64,000 nt of DNA from Butyribacter intestini (GTDB lineage Bacteria; Bacillota; Clostridia; Lachnospirales; Lachnospiraceae). The stretch is from the NCBI GenBank assembly GCA_001414325.1, contig LLKB01000007.1, positions 80,871 through 144,870 on the forward strand, read 5' to 3'. Under the pieces are notes generated by a model. It was not told the origin of the DNA. It saw only the letters and a list, made by a program, of their open reading frames with translations, and searched no databases. This document shows positions 9,738-20,065 of the stretch, in pieces. The translations under genes were made by a program, and so were the position numbers. Position 1 is the stretch's first letter. Each line of letters begins with the position of its first letter.

Positions 9738-10598
9738 ATGGCAACACTTGGAATACCACAAAATACAATAGAAATATTACAGAAATACAATTTCAGATTT
9801 CAGAAGAAATTTGGTCAGAACTTTCTTATAGACACTCATGTTTTAGAGAGGATAATAAGCGAGGCAGGGATAACAAAAGATGATTTTGTACTTGAAATAG
9901 GACCCGGAATAGGTACGATGACGCAGTATCTTTGTGAAAGTGCAAGGGAGGTAATGGCGGTAGAGATAGATGACAATCTCATACCCATACTTGCAGATAC
10001 ATTGTCTGCTTATGACAATGTCACGGTTGTAAATGAGGATATACTTAAACTTGACATTGCAAAAGTGGCAAAGGAGCATAACGGCGGCAAGCCGATAAAG
10101 GTTGTTGCAAATCTTCCATATTATATAACAACACCTATCATAATGGGATTATTTGAAAGTCATGTGCCACTTGAAAGCATAACGGTCATGGTGCAGAAAG
10201 AGGTCGCAGACAGGATGCAGTCAGGACCGGGAACAAAAGATTATGGTGCATTGTCGCTTGCCGTACAGTTTTATTCAAAAGCGGAGATAGTCGCTAATGT
10301 TCCGGCAAATTGTTTTATGCCGCGTCCAAATGTCGGCTCTGCGGTTATAAGGCTTACCTGCCATGCGGAAAGACCGGTTGATGTAAAAGACGAAGCATTT
10401 ATGTTTAAAATAATAAGAGCATCATTTAATCAGAGAAGAAAAACACTTCAGAACGGATTAAATAATGCTTCAAATCTAAGTGTAAATAAAGAACAGGTTG
10501 TCACAGCATTAGAAAAAATGGGACTTCCTGCAACGGTCAGAGGAGAGGCATTAAGTCTTGAACAGTTCGCCGAGCTTAGCAATCTGTTGAAAGCTTAG
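9738..10598 (+). CDS. rsmA: 16S rRNA dimethyladenosine transferase RsmA (KsgA)
   Basis: 286 residues. Dimethylates the two adjacent adenosines in helix 45 of 16S rRNA late in 30S assembly, using SAM. It shows the KsgA/Dim1 motifs: KKFGQNFLID at the N-terminus, the SAM-binding VLEIGPGIGTMT near 53, and the catalytic NLPYYITTPI near 125. The C-terminal helical domain (FNQRRKTLQNGL) is complete. It is in a probable operon with tatD. Its ribosome-binding region (AACAGCACGGAAATGAGG) closely echoes that of tatD. The 3' end overlaps the convergent PAP2-like gene by 23 bp. Confidence 0.97.
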   Translation: MATLGIPQNTIEILQKYNFRFQKKFGQNFLIDTHVLERIISEAGITKDDFVLEIGPGIGTMTQYLCESAREVMAVEIDDNLIPILADTLSAYDNVTVVNEDILKLDIAKVAKEHNGGKPIKVVANLPYYITTPIIMGLFESHVPLESITVMVQKEVADRMQSGPGTKDYGALSLAVQFYSKAEIVANVPANCFMPRPNVGSAVIRLTCHAERPVDVKDEAFMFKIIRASFNQRRKTLQNGLNNASNLSVNKEQVVTALEKMGLPATVRGEALSLEQFAELSNLLKA

Positions 10599-11280
10599 TC
10601 TGCCTGAAAGGTCTGATATAAATAATCGTGTAATAAAAAGCAAATAATACACAACCGCCGACAAGGTCTAAAAATGAGTGCTGTTTAAGTGTCAGCGTTG
10701 ATATGCAGATAAGAATACAAAGTATAAGCGATGAAAGTCTTAAGATTTTAATCGCTTTTCTTTTTTTGTCGTTCTTAACAATATTAACATCATCGACATT
10801 TCTAAAATAATAACTGCGGCTTATGCCAAAATGGATTGCAATCGAGTTGAACACATGGATGCTTGGAAAAACATTTGTATCCGTGTCGGTTCGGTAAAGT
10901 ATGTCAATGATAGTAGTAAAAATATTGCTGTGGTCAAAGGTTTTAGGCCGCATTGTCTGCTGATTTGGAAAAATCGTATAAATGAGAAGTGAAGTCGTCA
11001 TTCCTAGTAGCAGCACGGCACAACACCTATAAAAATCGTCGAGGTGTTTTGTCTGAAAGAAAAGATATACTAAACTGACTGCAACATATAAAAACCATAA
11101 AAGATAAGGAATTATAAAAAACTCACAAAAGGGTATATAATCATCGATCTTGCAATGAATGTCGGTGAAATGCACATTGGTTCTCTTCTCGAGACTTGTA
11201 AACCATAAAAGATAAATCGGCATATATAAAATAATAATTGCGTGTTTGTATTTGAAAAGAAATTCTTTTAATCTAGTCAT
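10576..11280 (-). CDS. PAP2-superfamily membrane protein (inositolphosphotransferase-like)
   Basis: 234 residues with about six membrane helices. Phosphatase-type motifs are visible: RPKTF near 112, FPSIHVFNS near 138 (in place of the usual PSGH) and KQHSFLD near 203. The histidines of the last two are the expected catalytic pair. The PSIH and KQHSFLD variants are those of the PAP2_3/Aur1-like branch, which hydrolyses or transfers lipid phosphate head groups. The substrate is unknown. It converges with and overlaps the end of rsmA by 23 bp, so each 3' end is coding for the other strand. Confidence 0.85.
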   Translation of the reverse strand: MTRLKEFLFKYKHAIIILYMPIYLLWFTSLEKRTNVHFTDIHCKIDDYIPFCEFFIIPYLLWFLYVAVSLVYLFFQTKHLDDFYRCCAVLLLGMTTSLLIYTIFPNQQTMRPKTFDHSNIFTTIIDILYRTDTDTNVFPSIHVFNSIAIHFGISRSYYFRNVDDVNIVKNDKKRKAIKILRLSSLILCILICISTLTLKQHSFLDLVGGCVLFAFYYTIIYIRPFRQTKLSTDC

Positions 11281-11526
11281 AAAAAACCTCGTTCTGCTGT
11301 TTTTGTGTAAATATAGTTATGTCAAAGCAAATGTTGTTGAGAATAAAAATACCGTTGCGTTATTGCTGTGGGACATATTATTGTGTAAAACTTGCTGCAT
11401 TTGCTGTGTGTAGGTGTCAGACAACAAATGTAATGAATAGTTTAGCATAAAATTTGGGATTAAACAATCCTGATATAAGGGATAAATGGATTTAAATTTT
11501 AGGTATTAATATTAAAATTAATTTAG

Positions 11527-11555
11527 TTGCGTTTGTAGTGTATCTTTAATATAAT
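11527..11555 (+). promoter_or_regulatory. SigA-type promoter of the Rpn-like nuclease gene
   Basis: TTGCGT (11527-11532), 17-bp spacer, TATAAT (11550-11555). The rest of the 11281-11595 gap is AT-rich and shows no other clear feature. Confidence 0.65.
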
Positions 11556-11595
11556 TGTATCAAAGAATATGAGTATAAGGTATATAAGAGGTGAT

Positions 11596-12618
11596 ATGCA
11601 AAAAGATAAGAGGGGGAATGAAAAGTTGAATACAGAAATAAAAAATGTGCTGAGTGCAGCAGATGATAAGGCACAATATGATGCGTATGCAAAGAAGCTG
11701 ATTGCACAAAAGAGTATATTAGCAAATATATTAGTAAAAACTGTTGGTGCATTTAAAGGTATGAATCCGAAAGATGTTGTAAAGTATATTGAAGGAGAAC
11801 CTGAAATAGGAGTAGTACCTATTGAACCTGGTATGACAAATGCAGAATATGTATCCGGTGAGAAGATAAAAGGATTTAATACAGAAGATAATGAAATAAA
11901 TGAGGGGATGATAAGGTTTGATATTATATTTTATGTAAGAATGCCGCTGCCGGATAAGTCCCAAAACAATTTGTCGAAGATTATAATAAATGTAGAATGT
12001 CAAAAAGATGAACCGTCAGCATATGAAATATTAAATAGGGCAATCTTTTATGTGAGCAGATTGATATCATCACAAAAAGAAAGAGATTTTGTGAATTCAA
12101 ATTATGATGATATAAATCAGGTGTTTAGCATATGGATATGTATGAATATGAAGTACAATAGCATGTCGCATATACATCTTGCAAAAGATGAGATTTTAGA
12201 GCCATATGATTGGAAGGGGAATCTTGATCTGATAAACATTGTGTTGATAGGTATAACCAATACATTGCCGGAATATGAAGAAAAATATGAATTACATCGT
12301 TTGATATGTACATTACTATCAAATGAACTGCCAGAGGCACAGAAATTTGATATTCTTGAAAAAGAATATAATATTCCGGTTGATACAAAATTAAGAGAGG
12401 ATGTGAGTGTGATGTGTAATTTAAGTTTAGGAATAGAAGAAAGAGCAGAGGCGAGAGGAGAAGCGAGGGGAGAAGCCAGAGGAATGAAAAGAACCAATGA
12501 AACGATTATTATAAATATGTATAAAAATAAGTTTACATTGGAACAGATTTCACTTGCAACGCAGAAAAGTGTTGAGGAGATTGAGCATATTATAGAAGAA
12601 AATTGCGTGACAATGTAG
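11596..12618 (+). CDS. Rpn/PD-(D/E)XK nuclease-family putative transposase
   Basis: 340 residues from ATG 11596 (AAGAGGTG just upstream). A TTG at 11626 with GAGGGGG 9 nt upstream is an equally good start and fits the usual family N-terminus. The protein has the family's conserved front (SAADDKAQYDAYAKKLIAQK, then FKGMNPKDVV and IEGEP) and a PD-(D/E)XK-like core, IRFDIIFYVRMP followed by IIINVECQKDE, giving the D...ExQ pattern. Near residue 285 it has a charged repeat (EARGEARGEARG). The C-terminus looks like a small helix-turn-helix (FTLEQISLATQKSVEEIEHII). Relatives promote RecA-independent recombination or are transposon-associated. It sits directly upstream of the CRISPR-Cas locus. Confidence 0.85.
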   Translation: MQKDKRGNEKLNTEIKNVLSAADDKAQYDAYAKKLIAQKSILANILVKTVGAFKGMNPKDVVKYIEGEPEIGVVPIEPGMTNAEYVSGEKIKGFNTEDNEINEGMIRFDIIFYVRMPLPDKSQNNLSKIIINVECQKDEPSAYEILNRAIFYVSRLISSQKERDFVNSNYDDINQVFSIWICMNMKYNSMSHIHLAKDEILEPYDWKGNLDLINIVLIGITNTLPEYEEKYELHRLICTLLSNELPEAQKFDILEKEYNIPVDTKLREDVSVMCNLSLGIEERAEARGEARGEARGMKRTNETIIINMYKNKFTLEQISLATQKSVEEIEHIIEENCVTM

Positions 12619-12693
12619 CAAACTGTTATGTGTTTGTTTGTGTTAAAATGTTTTTTGATATCAGTATAGTAATATTTGGAAAAATATAAATGG

Positions 12694-12802
12694 AAAAAGC
12701 ATCTTTTCTTTGTGTTGACATGATACTTCTAAAGTAGACGGATTAGATATAAAATCTGTTGCTTTAGAGGGGTATATCAGCACTAGGAGAGATGCTTTTT
12801 TT
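12694..12802. terminator. Long three-tier hairpin, probable bidirectional terminator
   Basis: Outer arms AAAAAGCATCT (12694-12704) and AGATGCTTTTT (12790-12800) end in a T run on the plus strand and, read on the minus strand, also end in a T run. Inside, GATAC/CTAAAG (12722-12734) pairs with CTTTAG/GTATATC (12762-12778), and CGGATT (12739-12744) pairs with AATCTG (12753-12758). It would end the Rpn gene on plus and the crRNA-like transcript on minus. The inner helices are more elaborate than a simple terminator needs, so a structured RNA is possible. Confidence 0.65.
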
Positions 12803-12812
12803 ATAGGGAAGT

Positions 12813-12896
12813 GAATGATTTCCATAATGTAGCTATTAAAATTGAAATAATTAAATATAATTTATTTTTTACATCCCAAAATGTATATTAAGTATA
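12813..12896 (-). ncRNA. Crisp repeat-like guide RNA gene targeting the cas promoter (CreR-like)
   Basis: On the minus strand, 12867-12896 is a degenerate CRISPR repeat (CTTAATAT-ACATTTT-GGGATGTAAAA; the array repeat ends GGGATGTAAAT), and 12813-12842 is a second one (TTTTAATAGCTACATTATGG; the array repeat starts GATTTAATAGGAACATAATG). Between them is a 24-nt spacer-like segment (12866 down to 12843); array spacers are 34-38 nt. Its first 21 nt, starting right after the ATGTAAAA handle, are identical to plus-strand 12973-12993 in the cas promoter. The transcript would start inside the first pseudo-repeat and end at the hairpin 12694-12802. Known precedent: CreR-type RNAs guide Cascade to repress cas promoters. 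That this locus works so is inference. Confidence 0.75.
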
Positions 12897-12919
12897 GGTG
12901 AAAAGAAAAAGATTGTAAA
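12891..12919 (-). promoter_or_regulatory. Promoter of the crRNA-like guide
   Basis: On the minus strand: TTTACA (complement of 12914-12919), exact 17-bp spacer, TATACT (complement of 12891-12896). A start about 7 nt later falls just before the conserved GGGATGTAAAA handle. Confidence 0.7.
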
Positions 12920-12969
12920 GAAAAAAGAGTGTAAGGATTAATTTTATTTTGTGTCGAATAAATATTCAT

Positions 12970-12993
12970 CCAAATAAATTATATTTAATTATT
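12970..12993 (+). promoter_or_regulatory. Presumed Cascade target (PAM plus protospacer) in the cas promoter
   Basis: CCA at 12970-12972 is followed by 21 nt (12973-12993) identical to the PAM-proximal part of the pseudo-spacer at 12846-12866. The protospacer overlaps the first two bases of the cas -35 box. A full Cascade footprint would cover the -35 and approach the -10. CCA is the PAM reported for the Clostridioides difficile I-B system, whose repeat also ends ATGTAAAT. Confidence 0.7.
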
Positions 12994-13019
12994 GACTTTT
13001 GATGTAAAAGTGATATACT
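12992..13019 (+). promoter_or_regulatory. SigA-type promoter of the cas operon
   Basis: TTGACT (12992-12997), 16-bp spacer, TATACT (13014-13019). It lies 75 bp before the cas6 start codon and no other ORF intervenes. Confidence 0.75.
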
Positions 13020-13093
13020 AAACTCAATCATTCAAATAATCAGAGTTGAAATGATTGAAGAAATAATTATGGATTATAGAAAGGGGTGAAAAA

Positions 13094-13816
13094 ATGAACC
13101 AGTTCAAATTAACTTTTAGTTTGGAAAAACAATTTTTGCCAAAAAGTTTGGAATCACTCATGATTAGTTTTTTTAAAGAGGCAACATTGAACTATTCAGA
13201 ACAATTTCATATGAGTCTTTACGACAAGAGCAAATCTGTCATGAAAAGTTATACATTTTCATATTATCTTCCAAATGCAAAGTTTCAAAAAGAACAGATC
13301 TCACTAGGGATGCCTTGTTTTGAGGTGTTCTTTAGTGACGCTGATCTTGAGGAAAGCATACAGATGCTCAAGTCTTTCAAGACTATGTATGGAAAAAGTT
13401 ATCCCATGAAGTGTAATTCTATAAAACTTGTGTCTATCGTTGCACAAAAACGAAAGGAAATAAGGGATTCAGAGATTGTTGTGAAAATGTTGAGTTCTCT
13501 TATTGTCAGAAGACATAATTCTGACGACAATTCCGATATTTATTACACTTATGAAGATGATGAATTTGGAGAAGTTTTGAGAGAAAATGTTGATTTTATG
13601 CTGAAAAAACTTGATGTACCGATTTCAACAGATGGTTTTTCAATTGTTCCAATAAAAGGAAAAAAGGTTGTTCAGTGTGTATTTGAACATATGATAGATG
13701 CTAATATAGGGATTTATAAATTGACTGGGACACCTGAACTTTTGAACTTTTTGTATATGGCAGGGTTAGGGTGCAGAAGGTCAGAAGGGCATGGTAAATT
13801 TGAAATCGTTATGTAG
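13094..13816 (+). CDS. cas6: CRISPR-associated endoribonuclease Cas6
   Basis: 240 residues. Cleaves the array transcript within each repeat to leave the 8-nt 5' handle (ATGTAAAT here). The RAMP-fold C-terminus has the typical glycine-rich region (GIYKLTGTPELLNFLYMAGL, then GCRRSEGHGKFEIV). A likely catalytic histidine is not certain from sequence; HMSLYD near 36 is a candidate. It has a strong RBS (AAAGGGGTG). It is first in the cas operon, so repression at the upstream promoter would affect crRNA processing and all interference genes together. If the pseudo-repeats upstream are processed, Cas6 would do it. Confidence 0.9.
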   Translation: MNQFKLTFSLEKQFLPKSLESLMISFFKEATLNYSEQFHMSLYDKSKSVMKSYTFSYYLPNAKFQKEQISLGMPCFEVFFSDADLEESIQMLKSFKTMYGKSYPMKCNSIKLVSIVAQKRKEIRDSEIVVKMLSSLIVRRHNSDDNSDIYYTYEDDEFGEVLRENVDFMLKKLDVPISTDGFSIVPIKGKKVVQCVFEHMIDANIGIYKLTGTPELLNFLYMAGLGCRRSEGHGKFEIVM

Positions 13817-13822
13817 AGGGGA

Positions 13823-15497
13823 GTGAAATATTTGGAGCCAATCAAGATTACAAAAGGTGATTTCCTGAAAAATGCAGGTATTGTAGGAATGTATAATATG
13901 CTTCATGTTTTCAAGGCAAGAAAAGGTGAGGATTTTTGGATTGATGAAGAAGAACAAGTACTCTGCATAAGTCGTGAGTTTGCATTAAATGCAGACTGGA
14001 CAGATATGTACTTTAAGGCATTTGTAGAAATTTATGGTCCAATGTGTACATATCAGGAAATTATAAATAGAATTGAAAAGTGCAGAGGAGTTATAGAAAA
14101 AGGAGATGGTATAGAAAAAAACAACAATGTAAAAGATGACTTGAAATACATTACAGATAAGATGACGTCGAGTAGTTACAAAAGTGGTTTTGCAAATATT
14201 CGTGACAAAATTGAAAATCCGGAAGTGTATGAAAATCTTAAAAGTAAAAAAATAAATATGAAAATGGAGTCTGATGAGATTCTGAAAAGATTGTCAGAAC
14301 TTGAAGATTTTTTGGAACAGCCATTGTGCAGGGAAACTTTTTGTATGAAAAGTGTAATTTACAACTACATAAATCGTTTTTGGAATGGCAAGAGTTTTTT
14401 GCTTAGGGCAAATGCGGCAAAAGATATGCGTGAGATGTTTGAAAAAGATTTTTCAAAACCTTTAAAAGATTATCTGCAAAAATCACATGAAAAATCTAAG
14501 GAATATTGTATTGAATGTAATACGATGATAGACAGTAAAGAAAAGATTTCAATTGCCTTTATGAATGATATGGCAGATGACCTCTCAAGAAAGCGTTCGG
14601 CATTTTGGAACTGCAAAGTTGATGCGTATATATGTCCTTTATGTGCTTATCTGTATGCACTTGTTCCTTTGGGATTTCGTCTGGTTGGAAATAAGTTTGT
14701 TTTTCAAAATATAGATTGTAGTCTTAAGGCATTAATAGATTCTAATAAAATGGGAACGGTAGTACTGAAAGAAAATGCAAAGCATATCGGAGAAAAGTAC
14801 GCTACATGGGTTGCAAGGACTTTAAATACTGTATTTAAATTAAAGATTAGAGAGCTTAACAATATACCTGTGATACTAAGAGGAACAAATGAAAAAGACA
14901 GATATACTTTCAATATATTACACAAAGATATTCTAAATATTCTTAAAGATAAGAAGATAATGGAATATTTAGAAAAATTATCAGAACATCCAAATGTGAA
15001 GATAAAAAATGACTTTTTAAATGTGTATGAAAGCTCGATTGAAAATCTGATAAGTTATAATAATCAGTACAGGCTTATAAACAGGCTTATAAAGGCAAGT
15101 ATTGAAACAGAAAGTATTTTGAGCAGGGCAGTGCTTGTATTTAAGATTCAGGTCAGGACATTTATGATTGTACAAGATGAAGGAGGTAATAAGAAAATGA
15201 ATGTATGGTCTATGAGAAATAGCGGATATGAATTGAGAAAAGCAATTTTAGCCGCAAAAGGAGTTGTTTCTGATGAGTGCATAAGAGGAACGATTTACAG
15301 ACTGACAAATGCACTTTCGGTAGGTAATACGGAAAGATTTATGGATGTTATTATTAGATTATATACATCAAGCAGACTTGATGTGCCAAATGGTTTTGTT
15401 GATATGTTACAGGATAGAGATAAATTCAATCAATATGGATATGCGTTTGTTTTAGGGTTAAAAGGAAGTCATCATGTAAGTAAGGAGGAAAACGAAA

Positions 15498-15505
<8 letters not shown>
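13823..15505 (+). CDS. cas8: Type I-B Cascade large subunit Cas8 (Cst1/CXXC-CXXC type)
   Basis: 560 residues from GTG 13823 (GAGGGG just upstream; TTG 13832 is an alternative). The family mark is a zinc-finger-like pair, YCIECNTMID near 228 and YICPLCAYLYALVPLGF near 270, typical of the Cst1/Cas8 branch of I-B (Tneap) systems. As the large subunit it should read the PAM and hold the R-loop during Cascade binding. Otherwise the sequence is poorly conserved, as usual for Cas8. It starts 6 bp after cas6 and overlaps cas7 by 8 bp, indicating translational coupling. It is the component that would have to accept the CCA motif at 12970-12972. Confidence 0.88.
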
Positions 15506-17094
<1,589 letters not shown>

Positions 17095-17143
17095 AGAAAA
17101 TATAATAGATACATTTTGGGATGAAAAATTTAGGGGGATGAAA

Positions 17144-19537
17144 ATGAATTTTTACGCTAAATCAAAAAAGCACATATTAAAATATAATGAAAAAGAGAAA
17201 GTTGAGAAAGTGTATTCAGATTTAATAGAAGAAATGGCTGACATACTTTCAAAAGCTGAGATTGCGGCATTGGAAAATGAGAAGAACAATATCATTAACG
17301 ATGTTTACGAAGAACAAAAAACACTTAGGGAACACTTAGACGAGACTGTTGAATGTGCGGAAAAATTTTTTGAACAGTATGGAAAATATTTTACTGAAAA
17401 GGAAAAAAATCTTATTTATATTGCGTGTAAATATCATGATGTTGGAAAGGCAAATCTTGTTTTTCAGGCAAAGCTATCTGATGGGGGAGATGGAAAGTAT
17501 AAAAATATAACACAGGTTCCGCATGGGTTTCTTAGTGCTTTGACTTTATCTTTTGAAAAATTGCAAAAAGAATTTGATGACATAACAAAGGAAGATTTTA
17601 AATGCCTTGTAACGGCAGTTTATTATCATCATACAAGGGATGATGAGTTTGAAGCGTGTGAAATAAGAGAGTTTTCAGAAAAATATTTTAAAGATTGTTT
17701 TAATGAATTTTGCAAAGCAAGTGAATGGAAAACCAGTATGAGAAATCGAGGCAGGGAACTCCTTTTTGTCAACTCAAAAGCATATCCTAATGTTGTGATA
17801 AATGAGGATATATGGCAAGAATATATGCTTATAAAAGGAATGCTAAATAAATTTGACTGGACAGTAAGCAGTGGAAAAATTGAATCCGAGGAAAAGGTTG
17901 ATTTTGAAAAGAAGATACTGATAAATAATATTGATAAAAGATATGGAAAAAATATGAGAGCGGTTCAGAAGTATATGAGAGAAAAAGCGGACAGCAATGT
18001 TGTCATAATCGCACCTACAGGTTCGGGAAAAACAGAAGCAGCCTTATATTGGCTTAACGGAGAAAAGGGGTTTTATACATTGCCGCTTAAAGTGTCTTCA
18101 AATGCAATATATAAAAGAATACGGGAGGAATATAATTTTAAAGATGCTGCGTTGCTTCACTCTGAGAGTTTGCAAAAGTATATAGAGGAATCTGCTGATG
18201 AACAGGAGAAAGATGCGGAGGAAAAGTCTGCAAAAGAAAAGTTTGAAAAGACAAAAATGTTTAGTGCACCATTAACAATATCTACTGTAGACCAGTTGTT
18301 TTTATTTGTGTATAAAGCATTGGGAACAGAAATAATGGCAGCAACATTGAAATATTCAAAGGTTATAATAGATGAAATACAGTCATATGAACCAAGAATT
18401 GTTGCGGCACTTATATATGGTTTAAAAACGATTTCACAGATGGGAGGAAAATTTGCTATTATGACAGCAACACTCCCACCGGTATTGCTTGATTTTATGA
18501 ACAAATATGGATTGATAAAAAATGAGACATATTGTTTTGAAGATTTTTCGGCAGAAAATGTGATGCAGAGACATATGATAAAGTTATATGAACAGGAATT
18601 TAATCTGGAAGAAATCGCAGAGGAATCAAAAACAAAAAAAGTGCTTGTTATATGCAACACTGTAAAAAAAGCACAAGAAACATATCGTTTGTTGGAAGAA
18701 TATACGGACAATGTATATTCGTTACATGCAAGATATATTAAAAAACACAGAAAAATGCTTGAAAAAAATATAATGCAGTTTTCGGAAAACAGAGAAAGCA
18801 TAGGTATATGGGTGACAACACAGATTGTAGAGGCGAGTCTGGATATAGACTTTGATATACTTTATACGGAAATGTGTACCGCAGACAGTTTGTTACAGCG
18901 TATGGGACGCTGCAATAGAAAAGGTAGATATATTCCGTCAAAACCTAATATAAAAATTTATAAAACAGAAAATGCAAAAAGACAAGTAAAAAACAGAATT
19001 AACAACACAGGAATATATTATCGGGATTTATTTGAGCGTTCTTGGGAATGTATGGGCGATTATGAGAATCAGCTATTTACTGAAGAACAGAAAATAAATT
19101 ATATCAACGAAGTTTACGATACGGAAAAAATAGTAAATACTGAATATTATAAAGAAATAGAAGCATATCTTGAATATTTTCAGAAACTATCTGTGAACGA
19201 ACTGAGTAAAATGGATGGTAAGAAAAAATTCAGAATGATAGAGAGTGTGTCTGTGATGCCTGATAAAATTTACAATGAAAATGAGGATTTAATAGAAAAG
19301 TATCAGAGTGAAATATACGATAGACATTTAGGGAGAGAAGCCAAAGAAATATTAAAAACAAAGCTTGATGAATTGACTTTAAGTGTAACTATATATAATA
19401 AATATTCAAAGGAAGGTATAGAAGGCGTTATCGAAAAAACGGATATACATCGTACAGATTTTGTGTACGATTTTGATGAGGAGACGGGAAAAGGTATCGG
19501 GTTATCGAAAACGGAGAGAGAGGGAAACATACTTTAA
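17144..19537 (+). CDS. cas3: CRISPR-associated nuclease-helicase Cas3 (HD plus DExH fused)
   Basis: 797 residues. Degrades target DNA after recruitment by Cascade. An HD nuclease domain is N-terminal (FYAKSKKH start; CKYHDVGKAN near 97; YYHHTRDD near 160), followed by superfamily 2 helicase motifs: APTGSGKTEAAL near 290, DEIQ near 410 in place of DExH, a TAT motif (IMTATLPP), and QRMGRCNRKG near 584. The start was chosen at ATG 17144 with GGGGG 8 nt upstream; a longer frame from 17054 overlaps cas5 and lacks a good RBS. All catalytic motifs look intact, so the system should be active for interference. Confidence 0.94.
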   Translation: MNFYAKSKKHILKYNEKEKVEKVYSDLIEEMADILSKAEIAALENEKNNIINDVYEEQKTLREHLDETVECAEKFFEQYGKYFTEKEKNLIYIACKYHDVGKANLVFQAKLSDGGDGKYKNITQVPHGFLSALTLSFEKLQKEFDDITKEDFKCLVTAVYYHHTRDDEFEACEIREFSEKYFKDCFNEFCKASEWKTSMRNRGRELLFVNSKAYPNVVINEDIWQEYMLIKGMLNKFDWTVSSGKIESEEKVDFEKKILINNIDKRYGKNMRAVQKYMREKADSNVVIIAPTGSGKTEAALYWLNGEKGFYTLPLKVSSNAIYKRIREEYNFKDAALLHSESLQKYIEESADEQEKDAEEKSAKEKFEKTKMFSAPLTISTVDQLFLFVYKALGTEIMAATLKYSKVIIDEIQSYEPRIVAALIYGLKTISQMGGKFAIMTATLPPVLLDFMNKYGLIKNETYCFEDFSAENVMQRHMIKLYEQEFNLEEIAEESKTKKVLVICNTVKKAQETYRLLEEYTDNVYSLHARYIKKHRKMLEKNIMQFSENRESIGIWVTTQIVEASLDIDFDILYTEMCTADSLLQRMGRCNRKGRYIPSKPNIKIYKTENAKRQVKNRINNTGIYYRDLFERSWECMGDYENQLFTEEQKINYINEVYDTEKIVNTEYYKEIEAYLEYFQKLSVNELSKMDGKKKFRMIESVSVMPDKIYNENEDLIEKYQSEIYDRHLGREAKEILKTKLDELTLSVTIYNKYSKEGIEGVIEKTDIHRTDFVYDFDEETGKGIGLSKTEREGNIL

Positions 19538-19557
19538 CACTATCAAGGAAGTAGCAG

Positions 19558-19581
19558 AGCAGATTGTGAATATCCGATTGA
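19558..19581. repeat. Dispersed 24-bp hairpin repeat, copy 1
   Basis: AGCAGATTGTGAATATCCGATTGA, a variant of the consensus seen six times in this window, lies in the 75-bp gap between cas3 and the accessory genes. Confidence 0.6.
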
Positions 19582-19612
19582 TTATATGACAGAATAAAAT
19601 GGAGGGATATAA

Positions 19613-20065
19613 ATGATAGATATATATACAGATAAGAAAAATTGTGAGGACTGGATAATACAAAACGACCTCTACTTTAATTTAAACACCTGTAATGAGG
19701 AGATGACAGAAAGAGATATAAATCTTATCAAGCAGGCGGATGATGCTGTATTAACACCAGACAAGCATATTCAGACAAAGTTCGGTTTGGGAACAATCAG
19801 AAATTTATCATCAGGATGCAAAACTTTGTTAAATATTATAAAACATCCGGATAAAGTTGTATGTGTAGAGGAATGTGGACCTAATGTACTAAAAATAATA
19901 TTTGAGATGGATAATATTAAGATATATATGTCAAGACCAAGTTTTGTTTATGTTTCGGATAATACAAAAATCAGGTTTAATGGTGATGAGATTGTGACAG
20001 GGAGTGCAGGATATAGTGCATGGTGGAGTAAGGAATATGAGAGGAGGGAAAAAGATGATTTATAA
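19613..20065 (+). CDS. DUF4869-like hypothetical protein
   Basis: 150 residues, acidic and soluble, no membrane segment. Segments LGTIRNLSSGCKTLLNIIKH and VEECGPNVLKIIFEM recall the DUF4869 family common in Lachnospiraceae (a conserved 'LSGGxKTL ... CGxNC' layout); the match is from memory of the pattern. The function of that family is unknown. It has a strong RBS (ATGGAGGG) and its last 11 bp overlap the ATP-binding gene that follows. It belongs to a coupled trio inserted between cas3 and the CRISPR leader; it is not a recognised Cas family. Confidence 0.7.
   Translation: MIDIYTDKKNCEDWIIQNDLYFNLNTCNEEMTERDINLIKQADDAVLTPDKHIQTKFGLGTIRNLSSGCKTLLNIIKHPDKVVCVEECGPNVLKIIFEMDNIKIYMSRPSFVYVSDNTKIRFNGDEIVTGSAGYSAWWSKEYERREKDDL

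Noticed and set aside
12846..12993. The 22-bp inverted repeat (12846-12867 and 12972-12993) read as terminal repeats of a small transposon or as an RNA stem.
   Set aside because: The enclosed 104 bp has no element features, while the left arm is placed exactly between two CRISPR-like repeats and the right arm follows a CCA motif, which the guide-target reading explains better. All-A/T composition keeps chance similarity a residual possibility.
12619..13093. A CreTA-type toxin ORF next to the guide.
   Set aside because: No small ORF with RBS lies between the guide's target promoter and cas6; the promoter belongs to cas6 itself, so a CreR-like rather than toxin-antitoxin reading fits.
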